Shown here: positions 1 through 7,412 of the stretch, piece after piece | How positions within the stretch are numbered: position 1 is the stretch's first letter | How the letters are laid out: each line of letters starts with the position of its first letter | Origin: Streptomyces sp. NBC_01460 | GTDB taxonomy: Bacteria; Actinomycetota; Actinomycetes; Streptomycetales; Streptomycetaceae | Assembly: GCF_036227405.1 (NCBI RefSeq) | Contig: NZ_CP109473.1 | Location: 7,502,001-7,566,000 of the forward strand | Length of the DNA: 64,000 nt | Direction: 5' to 3' | The notes under the pieces: generated by a model | What the model saw: the letters and a program-made list of their open reading frames with translations, nothing else | Databases searched by the model: none | Told to the model about the DNA's origin: nothing | Translations under genes and position numbers: made by a program

Positions 1-612
1 CTGCCCGCGCAGGCTGTGCCGGACGGCGGAGAGCTCCTCCCACGCCTCGACGAGACCGGCCATGTCGTCGACCCTGCGTACGCCGTAACTGATCGCCTCC
101 GCCGGGGGTTTGGCGATCATCGGGAAGCCGAGCCGGCGGGCCGCCTCCTCCAGCTGGCCCCGGTGGCCGACCAGCACGTGAGGGATGTTGAACGGTTCGT
201 CGCCGAGGGCGATCCGCAGCTGGTCCTTGATGTTGGCGGTGCGCACGGCGGCCGGGTCGGGGCCGGGCAGCCCGAGACGGGCGGCGGCCTGTGCCGCGAG
301 CTCCGTGTGGTAGTCGGAGAACGAGGTGATGCCGTCGACCAGCGGCGCCCCGTCCTCGCCGGTGACGGCGGCGAGCACCGCGTCGAGGTCGGTGGTGTCG
401 ACGTCGACGACCTGGTCCACGATGGACAGCGGGTGGGTGTCCCAGTCGTGTCCGTGGGTGTACCAGGACCGGTCACCCGTCAGCAGCCACACTTCGAGGC
501 CGTGTTCCTGAGCCTGCTTCAGCCCCAGGACGAAGGGGTGGTTCTGCATGTGCTCGACGATCGCGATCCGCTTTCCGGCGAACTGCGCGTAGTCGGCCAG
601 AGGTGTTGTCAT
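1..612 (-). CDS. ATP-grasp domain protein, N-terminal part (runs off left edge)
   Basis: The frame starts at ATG 612 and is open to base 1, giving the first 204 residues of a longer protein. Residues about 14-60 (KRIAIVEHMQNHPFVLG) look like the Rossmann-like pre-ATP-grasp fold. Residues about 125-175 begin the ATP-grasp proper, with IKDQLRIAL and then LGFPMIAKPP, whose Lys is the usual ATP-binding lysine. ATP-grasp enzymes join a carboxylate to an amine, thiol or bicarbonate through an acyl phosphate. The metal-binding C-terminal half lies outside the window, so substrate and product cannot be judged. A second ATP-grasp gene lies at 6057-7373, but the two N-termini are not obviously similar. 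A 14-bp palindrome lies 52-65 bases upstream of the start. Confidence 0.8.
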   Translation of the reverse strand, partial: MTTPLADYAQFAGKRIAIVEHMQNHPFVLGLKQAQEHGLEVWLLTGDRSWYTHGHDWDTHPLSIVDQVVDVDTTDLDAVLAAVTGEDGAPLVDGITSFSDYHTELAAQAAARLGLPGPDPAAVRTANIKDQLRIALGDEPFNIPHVLVGHRGQLEEAARRLGFPMIAKPPAEAISYGVRRVDDMAGLVEAWEELSAVRHSLRGQ

Positions 613-663
613 CGGACGCCTCCCGTGTGGGTGATGTGCAATCGACCGGTTCCGGGTTCTCGG

Positions 664-677
664 GGTTCAGTTGAACC
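664..677. promoter_or_regulatory. Perfect 14-bp palindrome upstream of ATP-grasp gene
   Basis: GGTTCAGTTGAACC has two perfect 6-bp arms around a GT centre. It lies 52-65 bases before the start codon of the leftward ATP-grasp gene, where a repressor operator would be expected. No regulator gene is adjacent inside the window, so the binding protein is unknown. Confidence 0.35.
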
Positions 678-784
678 GTCTCCGGGCCGGCCGTGCCATG
701 CATCGGGAGGCAGGACGCATAGGCGGCGTTCGAGGCGCATAGGAGTGCCGGGGACGCCCGGGTACGGGAAAGCCCCCGGACATG

Positions 785-839
785 CGTACGGCCCGGACGT
801 CCGAGCCCCGGTGCGGGGCCCTGACCTCCGGGCCGTACG
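785..839 (-). terminator. Branched hairpin downstream of DUF5709 gene
   Basis: A 13-bp perfect stem (785-797 with 827-839, CGTACGGCCCGGA and its complement) encloses a smaller GCCCCG/CGGGGC stem (805-810 with 814-819). It starts 46 bases after the DUF5709 stop and has no T-run, as is usual for Streptomyces terminators. Confidence 0.6.
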
Positions 840-884
840 TGTTCCCCGCCGGGGGGCACCCGGCGCGGGCGTGCTGCCGGCGGC

Positions 885-1346
885 TCAGACCGTGTCGTCC
901 TCCTGGATGTGCACCGCCGCCTCCTCGGCGGAGGCCGCGCCCCCGTCGATGCCGACGTCCCGGCCCAGCACCCGGTTGTTGCGGGCGGGGGTGCCGGGCT
1001 CCTCGTCGGCCGTGGCGACGCGGCCGGCGCGCGCGTCCCCGGCGTCGTCCTCCTCGGGGCCGTTGTCCTCCGGACCGTCGTCGGCCACGGCGGCCAAGGG
1101 GTCCGCCTCGGGCACCTCCTGTGCGAGGCGCCGGTCGAGGGACTCGCCCTCCCGCTGCTCCTCGCCGGTCGTGCCGTACTTCGACACGCCGAGGGGCTTC
1201 TCCGGCGGGGAGTACCCCGTGTCCAGCATGTCGTCGAGGTCGGGTTCGTCGATCACGTTCTCGGGGTCGAGGTCGTCCGCCGGCCGGTTGTCCGAGTCCG
1301 AACCGTCCGGCTGGTAGACGTCGTCACCGCGTCCTTCTTCCGGCAT
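885..1346 (-). CDS. DUF5709 family acidic protein
   Basis: A 153-residue, very acidic and low-complexity protein matching the actinobacterial DUF5709 family as I remember it. The N-terminal block DLDPENVIDEPDLDDMLDTG followed by YSPPEKPLGVSKYGTT is the recognisable part; the rest is rich in Glu, Asp and Ala and probably disordered. The start at ATG 1346 is chosen because GGAAGGAG precedes it at good spacing; the frame stays open 27 codons further upstream without such a site. No signal peptide or membrane segment is visible. The family function is unknown to me, and no operon partner is apparent because both neighbouring genes are separated by more than 250 bases. Confidence 0.8.
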   Translation of the reverse strand: MPEEGRGDDVYQPDGSDSDNRPADDLDPENVIDEPDLDDMLDTGYSPPEKPLGVSKYGTTGEEQREGESLDRRLAQEVPEADPLAAVADDGPEDNGPEEDDAGDARAGRVATADEEPGTPARNNRVLGRDVGIDGGAASAEEAAVHIQEDDTV

Positions 1347-1728
1347 CGGGCGCTCCTTCCCTTGAGGTATGCCGTATCCGCCGTCGCCCGTACGTGGGGC
1401 GTGCGGCTTCGTCGCTCTCCTGCCCACGGGGGAGCGGGTCAGTACTGCGGTTTTCCCGGATGGCCGCCCGCCCTGCCTGGTACGCGAGCCGACGGCCGGA
1501 CAGAACAGAAGGCCTGGTCAGAGCCCTCGTGGCCGCATCCCGTCGACCCCGGCAGCTTATGACCTATACCCGGCCGCTGCGACCTGTGGGGACACGGCCC
1601 CGCACCCGCGGGGGAGGACGCAGGAGCGGTGGCAGGTCTGGAGGGCCGAGGAGGGGGCAGACGGCGAATCGCCGGGTGACAGCCCGGTCCCACGCGTAGC
1701 CCGAGGGGCACCGAACGACGGGAACACC
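1347..1728. other. Divergent intergenic region without a clear gene
   Basis: This 382-base stretch separates the leftward DUF5709 gene from the rightward PAP2-kinase gene and should hold both promoters. Open frames cross it, but none has a convincing ribosome-binding site or a family I recognise. I see no confident promoter hexamer pair. Confidence 0.5.
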
Positions 1729-3534
1729 ATGCCGACCGACCTGCCGGAAAGACGTACAGCCCTCACCGGGCACGTCTCCGCCCTGCCGCCGAGCCCCGGC
1801 GAGCAGGTACCGTCGCTGCCGCTCCCGAGAGGCGGGACGCGCCCGGCCGGAGCCCCCGCGGCCGGGGCCGGAACCCCGCAGACCCCCGACGCGGCGAGCG
1901 GGACCCCGGAGACCGCCGGGGGCATGGGCCGTGCGGCGGGAGTCATCGCCGCGACGGCGGTCTGCCAGGCCGCCCTGATGGTGGGGCTCGGTCTCCTCCT
2001 CACCGGCCCGGCGGCCCGGGTCTGGCCGCTGACCTCCGAGGACGAGGTCAACGAAGGGCTGGAGCGGGCCCGCACCGGCACCTTCGACACGGTGTCCCTG
2101 ATCGTGTCCGAGGCGGGCAACACGGTCACGGTCGTCGCCGGCACCCTGCTCGCCTGCCTGGCCCTGCTCCTGGTGCCCCGGCTTCCCCGGTGGCGGGACG
2201 CGCTCTTCCTCTCGGTCGCCGTGTCGCTCCAGTCCCTGGTGTTCCTGGTCATCACCGAGGCGGTGGACCGCACCCGGCCGGACGTCGACCGGCTCGACGC
2301 CTCGCCCCCCACGTCCAGCTACACCTCCGGACACACCGGTGCGGCGACGGCCCTCTACGCCGGCCTCGCGGTCCTGGTCCTGCACCGGGCGAAGGGGCCC
2401 TGGCGCAAGGTGGTGGCGGTGCTCCTGCTGCTCGTGCCCGTCCTGGTGGGGCTCGCCCGGGCGTACCGGGGGATGCACCACCCGACGGACATCGCAGGGG
2501 GCCTGCTCAACGGCGGGCTGTCCCTGCTGATCGTCGGCCGCGCGCTGCTGGCGGGCCCCCATGTGCCCGCCGCCGCGCCGTCCCCCGCGACGGCGCCCGC
2601 GGGTGCGGTGGCCTCCGCGCCCGGCCGCACCGCCGTGGTCTTCAACCCAACCGTCACCGACGAGAGCGCCTGCGCCGATCTGCGGCGGGTCCTGGAGGAC
2701 CACGGGCACCACGGAGCGGAATTCGTGCCGACCACGGCCGACGACCCGGGGGAGGGGCAGACGGAGCGCGCCGTGCGGGACGGGTTCTCGCTCGTCGTGG
2801 TCTGCGGCGGCGACGGGACGGTCCGAGCCGCCGCTGACGCCCTGGCGGACACGGGCGTACCGCTCGCGGTGGTGCCGTGCGGCACCGGCAACCTCCTCGC
2901 CCGCAACCTCGGCCTCCCGGTGAAGCCGGCGGAGGCCCTGGCCGTGGCGCTGCGCGGCGCCCCCCACCGCATCGACCTCGGCCGGATCGAGGGCGACGGC
3001 ATGGCGCCCGCACACTTCACGGTGATGTCCGGCGCCGGTCTCGACGCCGCGATGCTGGAGAGCACCAGCGACCGCGCCAAGGCCGTGCTCGGCTGGCCCG
3101 CGTACGTCATGGCGGGCCTGCGGGAGCTGCGTGCCCCCCGCATGCGCCTGACGGTCGCCCTCGACGGGGCGCGCCCCCTGCGCCGCAGCGCCCGGATGGT
3201 GCTCGTCGCCAACACCGGCAAGGTGCAGGGCGGGGCCGCCCTGGTCCCGGCCGCCCGTCCCGACGACGGACTGCTCGACCTCATGATCCTCGACCCGCGC
3301 GGCCCGGGAGGCTGGCTGAGCGCCGTCACCACGCTGATGCGGCCCCGGAGCGGGGCCGGAGGCGAGGGCGGCGCCCGTTCGGTGGAGTACTTCACCTTCC
3401 GCCGTGCGGACATCCGCTTCGACACCCCGCAACAGCGTGAGCTGGACGGCGACCCCGTGACCCCGGGCCGGCGTCTCACCGCCGAGGTCAGGCCCGGCGC
3501 GCTGACCGTGCTCCTGCCTGAGAGGGGGGAGTGA
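1729..3534 (+). CDS. PAP2 phosphatase - diacylglycerol kinase fusion membrane protein
   Basis: A 601-residue fusion. After a Pro/Ala-rich N-terminus come several membrane helices with the PAP2 lipid-phosphatase motifs: DRTRPD, the SGH motif (SYTSGHTG) and RAYRGMHHPTD, covering roughly residues 70-280. The C-terminal half (about 300-600) is a DAGK/LCB5-type kinase domain with the nucleotide-binding CGGDGTV and the conserved PCGTGNLLARNL. One polypeptide could therefore dephosphorylate a lipid phosphate and phosphorylate a lipid alcohol at the membrane; the true substrate is unknown. The start at ATG 1729 is a choice, since the frame is open to 1369, but upstream codons look non-coding. The next gene begins 1 base after the stop, so the three membrane genes 1729-5281 look like one operon. 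Confidence 0.85.
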   Translation: MPTDLPERRTALTGHVSALPPSPGEQVPSLPLPRGGTRPAGAPAAGAGTPQTPDAASGTPETAGGMGRAAGVIAATAVCQAALMVGLGLLLTGPAARVWPLTSEDEVNEGLERARTGTFDTVSLIVSEAGNTVTVVAGTLLACLALLLVPRLPRWRDALFLSVAVSLQSLVFLVITEAVDRTRPDVDRLDASPPTSSYTSGHTGAATALYAGLAVLVLHRAKGPWRKVVAVLLLLVPVLVGLARAYRGMHHPTDIAGGLLNGGLSLLIVGRALLAGPHVPAAAPSPATAPAGAVASAPGRTAVVFNPTVTDESACADLRRVLEDHGHHGAEFVPTTADDPGEGQTERAVRDGFSLVVVCGGDGTVRAAADALADTGVPLAVVPCGTGNLLARNLGLPVKPAEALAVALRGAPHRIDLGRIEGDGMAPAHFTVMSGAGLDAAMLESTSDRAKAVLGWPAYVMAGLRELRAPRMRLTVALDGARPLRRSARMVLVANTGKVQGGAALVPAARPDDGLLDLMILDPRGPGGWLSAVTTLMRPRSGAGGEGGARSVEYFTFRRADIRFDTPQQRELDGDPVTPGRRLTAEVRPGALTVLLPERGE

Positions 3535-3535
3535 C

Positions 3536-4489
3536 ATGGGTACCGCCACCAGGGTCCCGCAGACCCGCGACATGGTCGGGAGTGAGCTCTCCGGTGACGA
3601 GGCCCTCGTCACCCTGAGGCGCTACGGCCGCTGGCCGCTGCTCCGCGACTCCTTCGTCCGCTTCCGGTACGCCGACGGCTTCAGCCACTCCCGGGCGCTC
3701 GCCCTGCAGACCGTGCTGGCCGTGGTGCCGCTGGTCATCGCCTTCGTCGGGCTGTCCACGGCCCTGCACACCGAGGACCTGGGCAGGGTGGCCGAGCTGA
3801 CGATCCACCGCATCACGGCGGGGCCGAGCGCCGACGTGGTCGACGACGCCCTGGACCGCAGCCGGCAGCACGCCGACGACGGCGCCCAGCTCGCCCTCTG
3901 GTTCGGCCTCGTCTTCTCCCTCACCAACACCACGACCGCGATGTGCCAGATAGAGCGCGGTGCCAACCGCATCTACGGGGTCGAGCGCGACCGGGTCTTC
4001 CACCTGAAGTACCTGCGAGGGCTGGTGATGTCGCTGACCGCGGGCATCCCGCTCGGCATCGGCTTCGTCGCGATGGTCGCCGGGGGCGACCTGGTCGCCG
4101 CGGTGGTCGACGTCTACGACCTGAGCGCCGGCGCCCGGTCCGCCTGGGACCTGCTGCGCTGGCCCGCCGGAGTGGTCCTCGTGCTCCTGTCGGCGAGCGC
4201 CATCTTCCGCCGCTCGCCGAGGCGCCGGCAGCCGGGTTACACCTGGCTGGCCTTCGGCGCCGCCGTGTACCTGGTGCTCTGGACCACGCTGACCTGGCTG
4301 CTGAGCCTCTACCTCGCGGTCAGCGGTTCCTTCGACACCGTCTACGGCCCGCTCACGGCGTTCATGTCGCTGCTGCTCTGGGCCTACCTCACCTCCATCG
4401 CACTCTTCCTCGGCCTCTCCTTCGCCGCCCAGCTGGAGGCGGTGCGGGCCAAGCGGCCCGGTCCCGTACAACCCGACCCTGGAGCCTGA
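3536..4489 (+). CDS. YihY/BrkB family inner-membrane protein
   Basis: A 317-residue polytopic membrane protein. The segment RYADGFSHSRALALQTVLAVVP and the pattern of about six long hydrophobic helices, the last ending in SLLLWAYLTSIALFLGLSFA, are typical of YihY/BrkB proteins (the old RNase BN annotation is not supported for this family). Function is not established; it is often assigned to transport or envelope integrity. It starts 1 base after the PAP2-kinase fusion and its TGA stop directly abuts the ATG of the following PAP2 gene, so the three are probably translated from one mRNA, which points to a lipid or envelope role. Confidence 0.88.
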   Translation: MGTATRVPQTRDMVGSELSGDEALVTLRRYGRWPLLRDSFVRFRYADGFSHSRALALQTVLAVVPLVIAFVGLSTALHTEDLGRVAELTIHRITAGPSADVVDDALDRSRQHADDGAQLALWFGLVFSLTNTTTAMCQIERGANRIYGVERDRVFHLKYLRGLVMSLTAGIPLGIGFVAMVAGGDLVAAVVDVYDLSAGARSAWDLLRWPAGVVLVLLSASAIFRRSPRRRQPGYTWLAFGAAVYLVLWTTLTWLLSLYLAVSGSFDTVYGPLTAFMSLLLWAYLTSIALFLGLSFAAQLEAVRAKRPGPVQPDPGA

Positions 4490-5281
4490 ATGTCCGCACG
4501 ACCCGCTGTCCCGGCCGCGCTGCGGCGGAGGCGCAAGGACGCCGACCGCCGGTTCGGCGTCCGGCTGTTCGGTTCCGCGGCGGCCGCCGCCGTCGCCGCC
4601 GTCCTCTTCGGCCTCCTGCTCGTCCTGGTGGAGAGCGGGTGGCTGCCGCTGCGGCGCCTCGACGCGGGCGCCGCCCGGTGGCTGAACCGGACCGCCCTCG
4701 ACCATCCGGCGTGGACCGGCACCCTGCGCTTCTTCTCCGACGTGGTGTGGGATCCCGTGACGCTGCGCGCCGCGGTGGCCGTGCTCACCCTGTGGCTGCT
4801 GTACCGCCGCGCCTGGCGGCTCGCCGCCTGGTCGGCCGTCACGGCGGTGGCCGGAGGGCTCATCGGCCTGCTGGTCAAGATGGTGGTCGAGCGGGCCAGG
4901 CCGTCGCTCCCGGACCCGGTCGCCCACGCCCCCGGCTACTCCTTCCCCTCCGGCCACGCGATGGCGGCGACGACGTCGTTCGCCGTCCTGCTGCTCGTGC
5001 TCCTGCCCCTGGTCCGGCGCAGCCTCCGCCCTCTGTGCTGGGCCGTGGCGATCGTCTCCGTCCTGGGCGTGGGGTTCACCCGCGTCGCGCTGGGCGTCCA
5101 CTGGTTCAGCGACGTGGTCGGCGGCTGGACCCTGGGGCTGGCCGTGGTGGCTCTCACCGGCTGGTCCTTCGAGGCCTGGCGTGCCGACGCGGGCCTCGGC
5201 CGGACCGAGGTGGCCGAGGGCCTGGAGCCCGAGCTGGACGACGGCGACGACCCGGAGGGGACCGACCCCACCCGCCGATAG
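4490..5281 (+). CDS. PAP2 superfamily phosphatase, membrane-bound
   Basis: A 263-residue membrane protein with the complete three-part PAP2 signature: KMVVERARP (about residue 128), SFPSGHAMA (about 150) and RVALGVHWFSD (about 200), within about six membrane helices. It should hydrolyse a lipid phosphate such as phosphatidate or undecaprenyl pyrophosphate; the sequence does not tell which. The start codon is immediately after the TGA of the YihY gene. The hydrophilic, acidic C-terminal tail (ELDDGDDPEGTD) is probably cytoplasmic. An SOS-type box begins right at the stop codon, so the following alkB gene appears to have its own promoter. Confidence 0.88.
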   Translation: MSARPAVPAALRRRRKDADRRFGVRLFGSAAAAAVAAVLFGLLLVLVESGWLPLRRLDAGAARWLNRTALDHPAWTGTLRFFSDVVWDPVTLRAAVAVLTLWLLYRRAWRLAAWSAVTAVAGGLIGLLVKMVVERARPSLPDPVAHAPGYSFPSGHAMAATTSFAVLLLVLLPLVRRSLRPLCWAVAIVSVLGVGFTRVALGVHWFSDVVGGWTLGLAVVALTGWSFEAWRADAGLGRTEVAEGLEPELDDGDDPEGTDPTRR

Positions 5282-5293
5282 GAACGCTTGTTC
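5282..5293 (+). promoter_or_regulatory. SOS/LexA-type box before alkB-like gene
   Basis: GAACGCTTGTTC fits the actinobacterial SOS half-site pattern GAAC-N4-GTTC. A plausible -10 element TAGGCT follows at 5304-5309, 7 bases before the alkB ATG, so the box would cover the -35 region of a short or leaderless transcript. Confidence 0.6.
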
Positions 5294-5316
5294 TATTGGG
5301 CGGTAGGCTTGCCCCC

Positions 5317-5943
5317 ATGTCCGCTCATCTCCAGGGTTCCCTGTTCGACCAGGCCGACCGCCCGCAGCTCGGCCGCCTCACCGGGGTGCGCAGGACGGTC
5401 CTCGGTGACGGGGCGTGGATCGACCTGCTCCCGGGCTGGCTGAGCGGCGCCGACGAGCTCTTCGCCGAGCTCGCGGCCGGGGTGCCCTGGAGGGCCGAAC
5501 GCCGCCAGATGTACGACCGGACGGTCGACGTGCCCCGCCTGCTCTCCTTCTACGGCGCCGGGGACACCCTGCCGAGCCCCGTCCTGGACGAGGCCCGCGA
5601 CACGCTGTCCTCCCACTACGGCGACGAGCTGGGCGAACCCTTCACCACGGCCGGACTCTGCTACTACCGGGACGGGCGCGACAGCGTCGCCTGGCACGGC
5701 GACCTGACCGGGCGCAGCTCGCACGAGGACACGATGGTGGCGATCCTCTCCCTCGGAGCCCCGCGCGATCTGCTGCTGCGCCCGTGCCGCGGCGGCGACA
5801 CCGTGCGCCGGCCGCTGGGCCACGGCGACCTGATCGTCATGGGCGGCTCCTGCCAGCGCACCTGGCAGCACGCCGTGCCCAAGACCGCGCACGCCCGCGG
5901 GCCGCGGATCAGCGTCCAGTACCGCACCCGCGGGGTGCGCTGA
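5317..5943 (+). CDS. alkB: AlkB-like 2-oxoglutarate/Fe(II) dioxygenase, alkylated-DNA repair
   Basis: A 208-residue protein of the AlkB family, which removes methyl groups from bases oxidatively with Fe(II), oxygen and 2-oxoglutarate. The iron ligands are visible as the HxD of AWHGDLTGR (about 126-128) and the His of TWQHAVPKT (about 185). The 2-oxoglutarate-binding arginines are in PRISVQYRTRG near the C-terminus. FTTAGLCYYRDGRDSVAWH is the substrate-lid region typical of the bacterial group. ATG 5317 is chosen because it fits the family start (LQGSLFDQ) and lies 7 bases after a -10-like TAGGCT. The SOS-type box at 5282-5293 suggests damage induction. Its upstream neighbours are unrelated. 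Confidence 0.88.
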   Translation: MSAHLQGSLFDQADRPQLGRLTGVRRTVLGDGAWIDLLPGWLSGADELFAELAAGVPWRAERRQMYDRTVDVPRLLSFYGAGDTLPSPVLDEARDTLSSHYGDELGEPFTTAGLCYYRDGRDSVAWHGDLTGRSSHEDTMVAILSLGAPRDLLLRPCRGGDTVRRPLGHGDLIVMGGSCQRTWQHAVPKTAHARGPRISVQYRTRGVR

Positions 5944-6056
5944 GGCGGGCCGGACGGCCGGACCGCTCCCGTCGGAGGATCACCCCGCATGTCGGCCGAT
6001 GCCGAGGGCACGCGCTGTGGTGTGCGGGAACTCCTCCTACGGAAGGGAAACACCAC

Positions 6057-7373
6057 ATGCCCCAGGGGCAGCGCAGGAACATCTTCGTCATCGGTCTCGA
6101 CGACTCCAACCTGCGGACGCTGGAAGCCGTCCCGGACGCCGGCTCCTACCGGTTCCACCGCCTGCTGGGCGTCGAGGAACTGCAGGAGGGCGAGGTGTCC
6201 GTGCCCGGTCTGATGGACCGTGCCCGAGCCGTCCTCGACGCGCACGACGGCAGCATCGACGCGATAGTCGGGTACTGGGACTTCCCGGTGAGCACCCTCG
6301 TCCCGATGCTCGGCAAGGAGTACGGCGTGCGTACGACCGGCCTCGAATCCGTGGTCAAGTGCGAGCACAAGTACTGGAGCCGGCTGGAGCAGCGGAAGGT
6401 CATCGACGAGCTCCCGGCCTTCGGCCGGGTGGACCTGGACTCCGACGACCCCAAGCCGCCCGAGGGCGTGAGCTTCCCCATGTGGCTCAAGCCGGCCCTC
6501 GCCTACTCGTCGGAACTGGCCTTCGGCGTTTCGGACATGACGGAGTTCAGAACGGCCGTCGACCGGATCCGGGAGGGCATCGGCCGGGTCGGCAGGCCCT
6601 TCGACTCCGTGCTCGAGCTGCTGGAGCTGCCCCCGGAGATGGAGGGCGTCGGCGGCCAGGTCTGTCTCGCGGAGGAGGCGATGACCGGGATCCAGGTGGC
6701 CGTCGAGGGATACGTCCTCGACGGCAAGGCGACCGTGTACGGCGTCCTGGACTCGATCAACTACCCGGCGTCCCCCTGCTTCCTGCGCCACCAGTACCCG
6801 AGCAGCCTTCCGCCGGCGGTCATCCGCAAGCTGCATGACGTCAGCGAGCGGACCATGGAGCAGATCGGCATGGAGTCGGCCACCTTCAGCATCGAGTACT
6901 TCTACGACCCGAAGACCCAGGGCATCAGCCTCCTGGAGATCAACCCCCGCCACTCGCAGTCCCACGCCGAACTCTTCGACTACGTCGACGGCGCGCCCAA
7001 CCACCATCGGATGATCAGCCTCGCCCTCGGCCGCGACCCCGCCCTCACCGGCGGGAAGGGGCACTACGCCGTGGCCGCCAAGTGGTACTACCGCTGGTTC
7101 GGCGACGCGAAGGTCCACGAGGTCCCCACCCCGGAACGGATCGCCGCCATCGAGCGTGAGATACCCGGGGTGCGCATCGACGTCGTACCCGAGGAGGGGC
7201 AGAAGCTCTCCACGGTTTCCGGGCAGGACAGCTACAGCTACGAGCTGGCACACATCTTCACCGGGGGCGACGACGAGGAGGACCTGCGCCGCAAGTTCGA
7301 CCGCTGCGTGGCCGCCCTCGGACTCACCTTCGACGAGACGGAGCCCGGAGGCCACGACACGAAGACCTCGTGA
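6057..7373 (+). CDS. ATP-grasp enzyme paired with CocE/NonD hydrolase
   Basis: A 438-residue ATP-grasp protein. The N-terminal 100 residues form the pre-grasp domain. KCEHKYWSRLEQRKV and FPMWLKPALAYSS supply the ATP-binding lysine region, CLAEEAMTG the hinge, and LLEINPRHSQSH (about residues 285-297) the metal-binding Glu/Asn and Arg of the ATP-grasp active site. The C-terminal extension of about 120 residues is not recognised. It probably ligates a carboxylate to a nucleophile, but the substrate is unknown. GGAAGGGAAACACC precedes ATG 6057. The CocE/NonD hydrolase gene follows 39 bases downstream with its own strong ribosome site, so one enzyme may make an amide or ester bond and the other process the product. 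Confidence 0.82.
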   Translation: MPQGQRRNIFVIGLDDSNLRTLEAVPDAGSYRFHRLLGVEELQEGEVSVPGLMDRARAVLDAHDGSIDAIVGYWDFPVSTLVPMLGKEYGVRTTGLESVVKCEHKYWSRLEQRKVIDELPAFGRVDLDSDDPKPPEGVSFPMWLKPALAYSSELAFGVSDMTEFRTAVDRIREGIGRVGRPFDSVLELLELPPEMEGVGGQVCLAEEAMTGIQVAVEGYVLDGKATVYGVLDSINYPASPCFLRHQYPSSLPPAVIRKLHDVSERTMEQIGMESATFSIEYFYDPKTQGISLLEINPRHSQSHAELFDYVDGAPNHHRMISLALGRDPALTGGKGHYAVAAKWYYRWFGDAKVHEVPTPERIAAIEREIPGVRIDVVPEEGQKLSTVSGQDSYSYELAHIFTGGDDEEDLRRKFDRCVAALGLTFDETEPGGHDTKTS

Positions 7374-7412
7374 CCCGGCACGTCCAGCACGACGAAAGGA
7401 GGCCGCACAGGC

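Noticed and set aside
16..1317. 433-codon plus-strand frame over the ATP-grasp and DUF5709 genes
   Set aside because: No ribosome site or family; both opposite-strand genes are recognisable.
1560..1585. GGGTAT on the minus strand at about 1572-1577 as a SigB-type -10
   Set aside because: No GNNT-type -35 element lies 14-16 bases upstream.
3536..4489. Ribonuclease BN annotation for the YihY-like gene
   Set aside because: It is a six-helix membrane protein with no nuclease motif; the RNase BN name is a historical mis-assignment.
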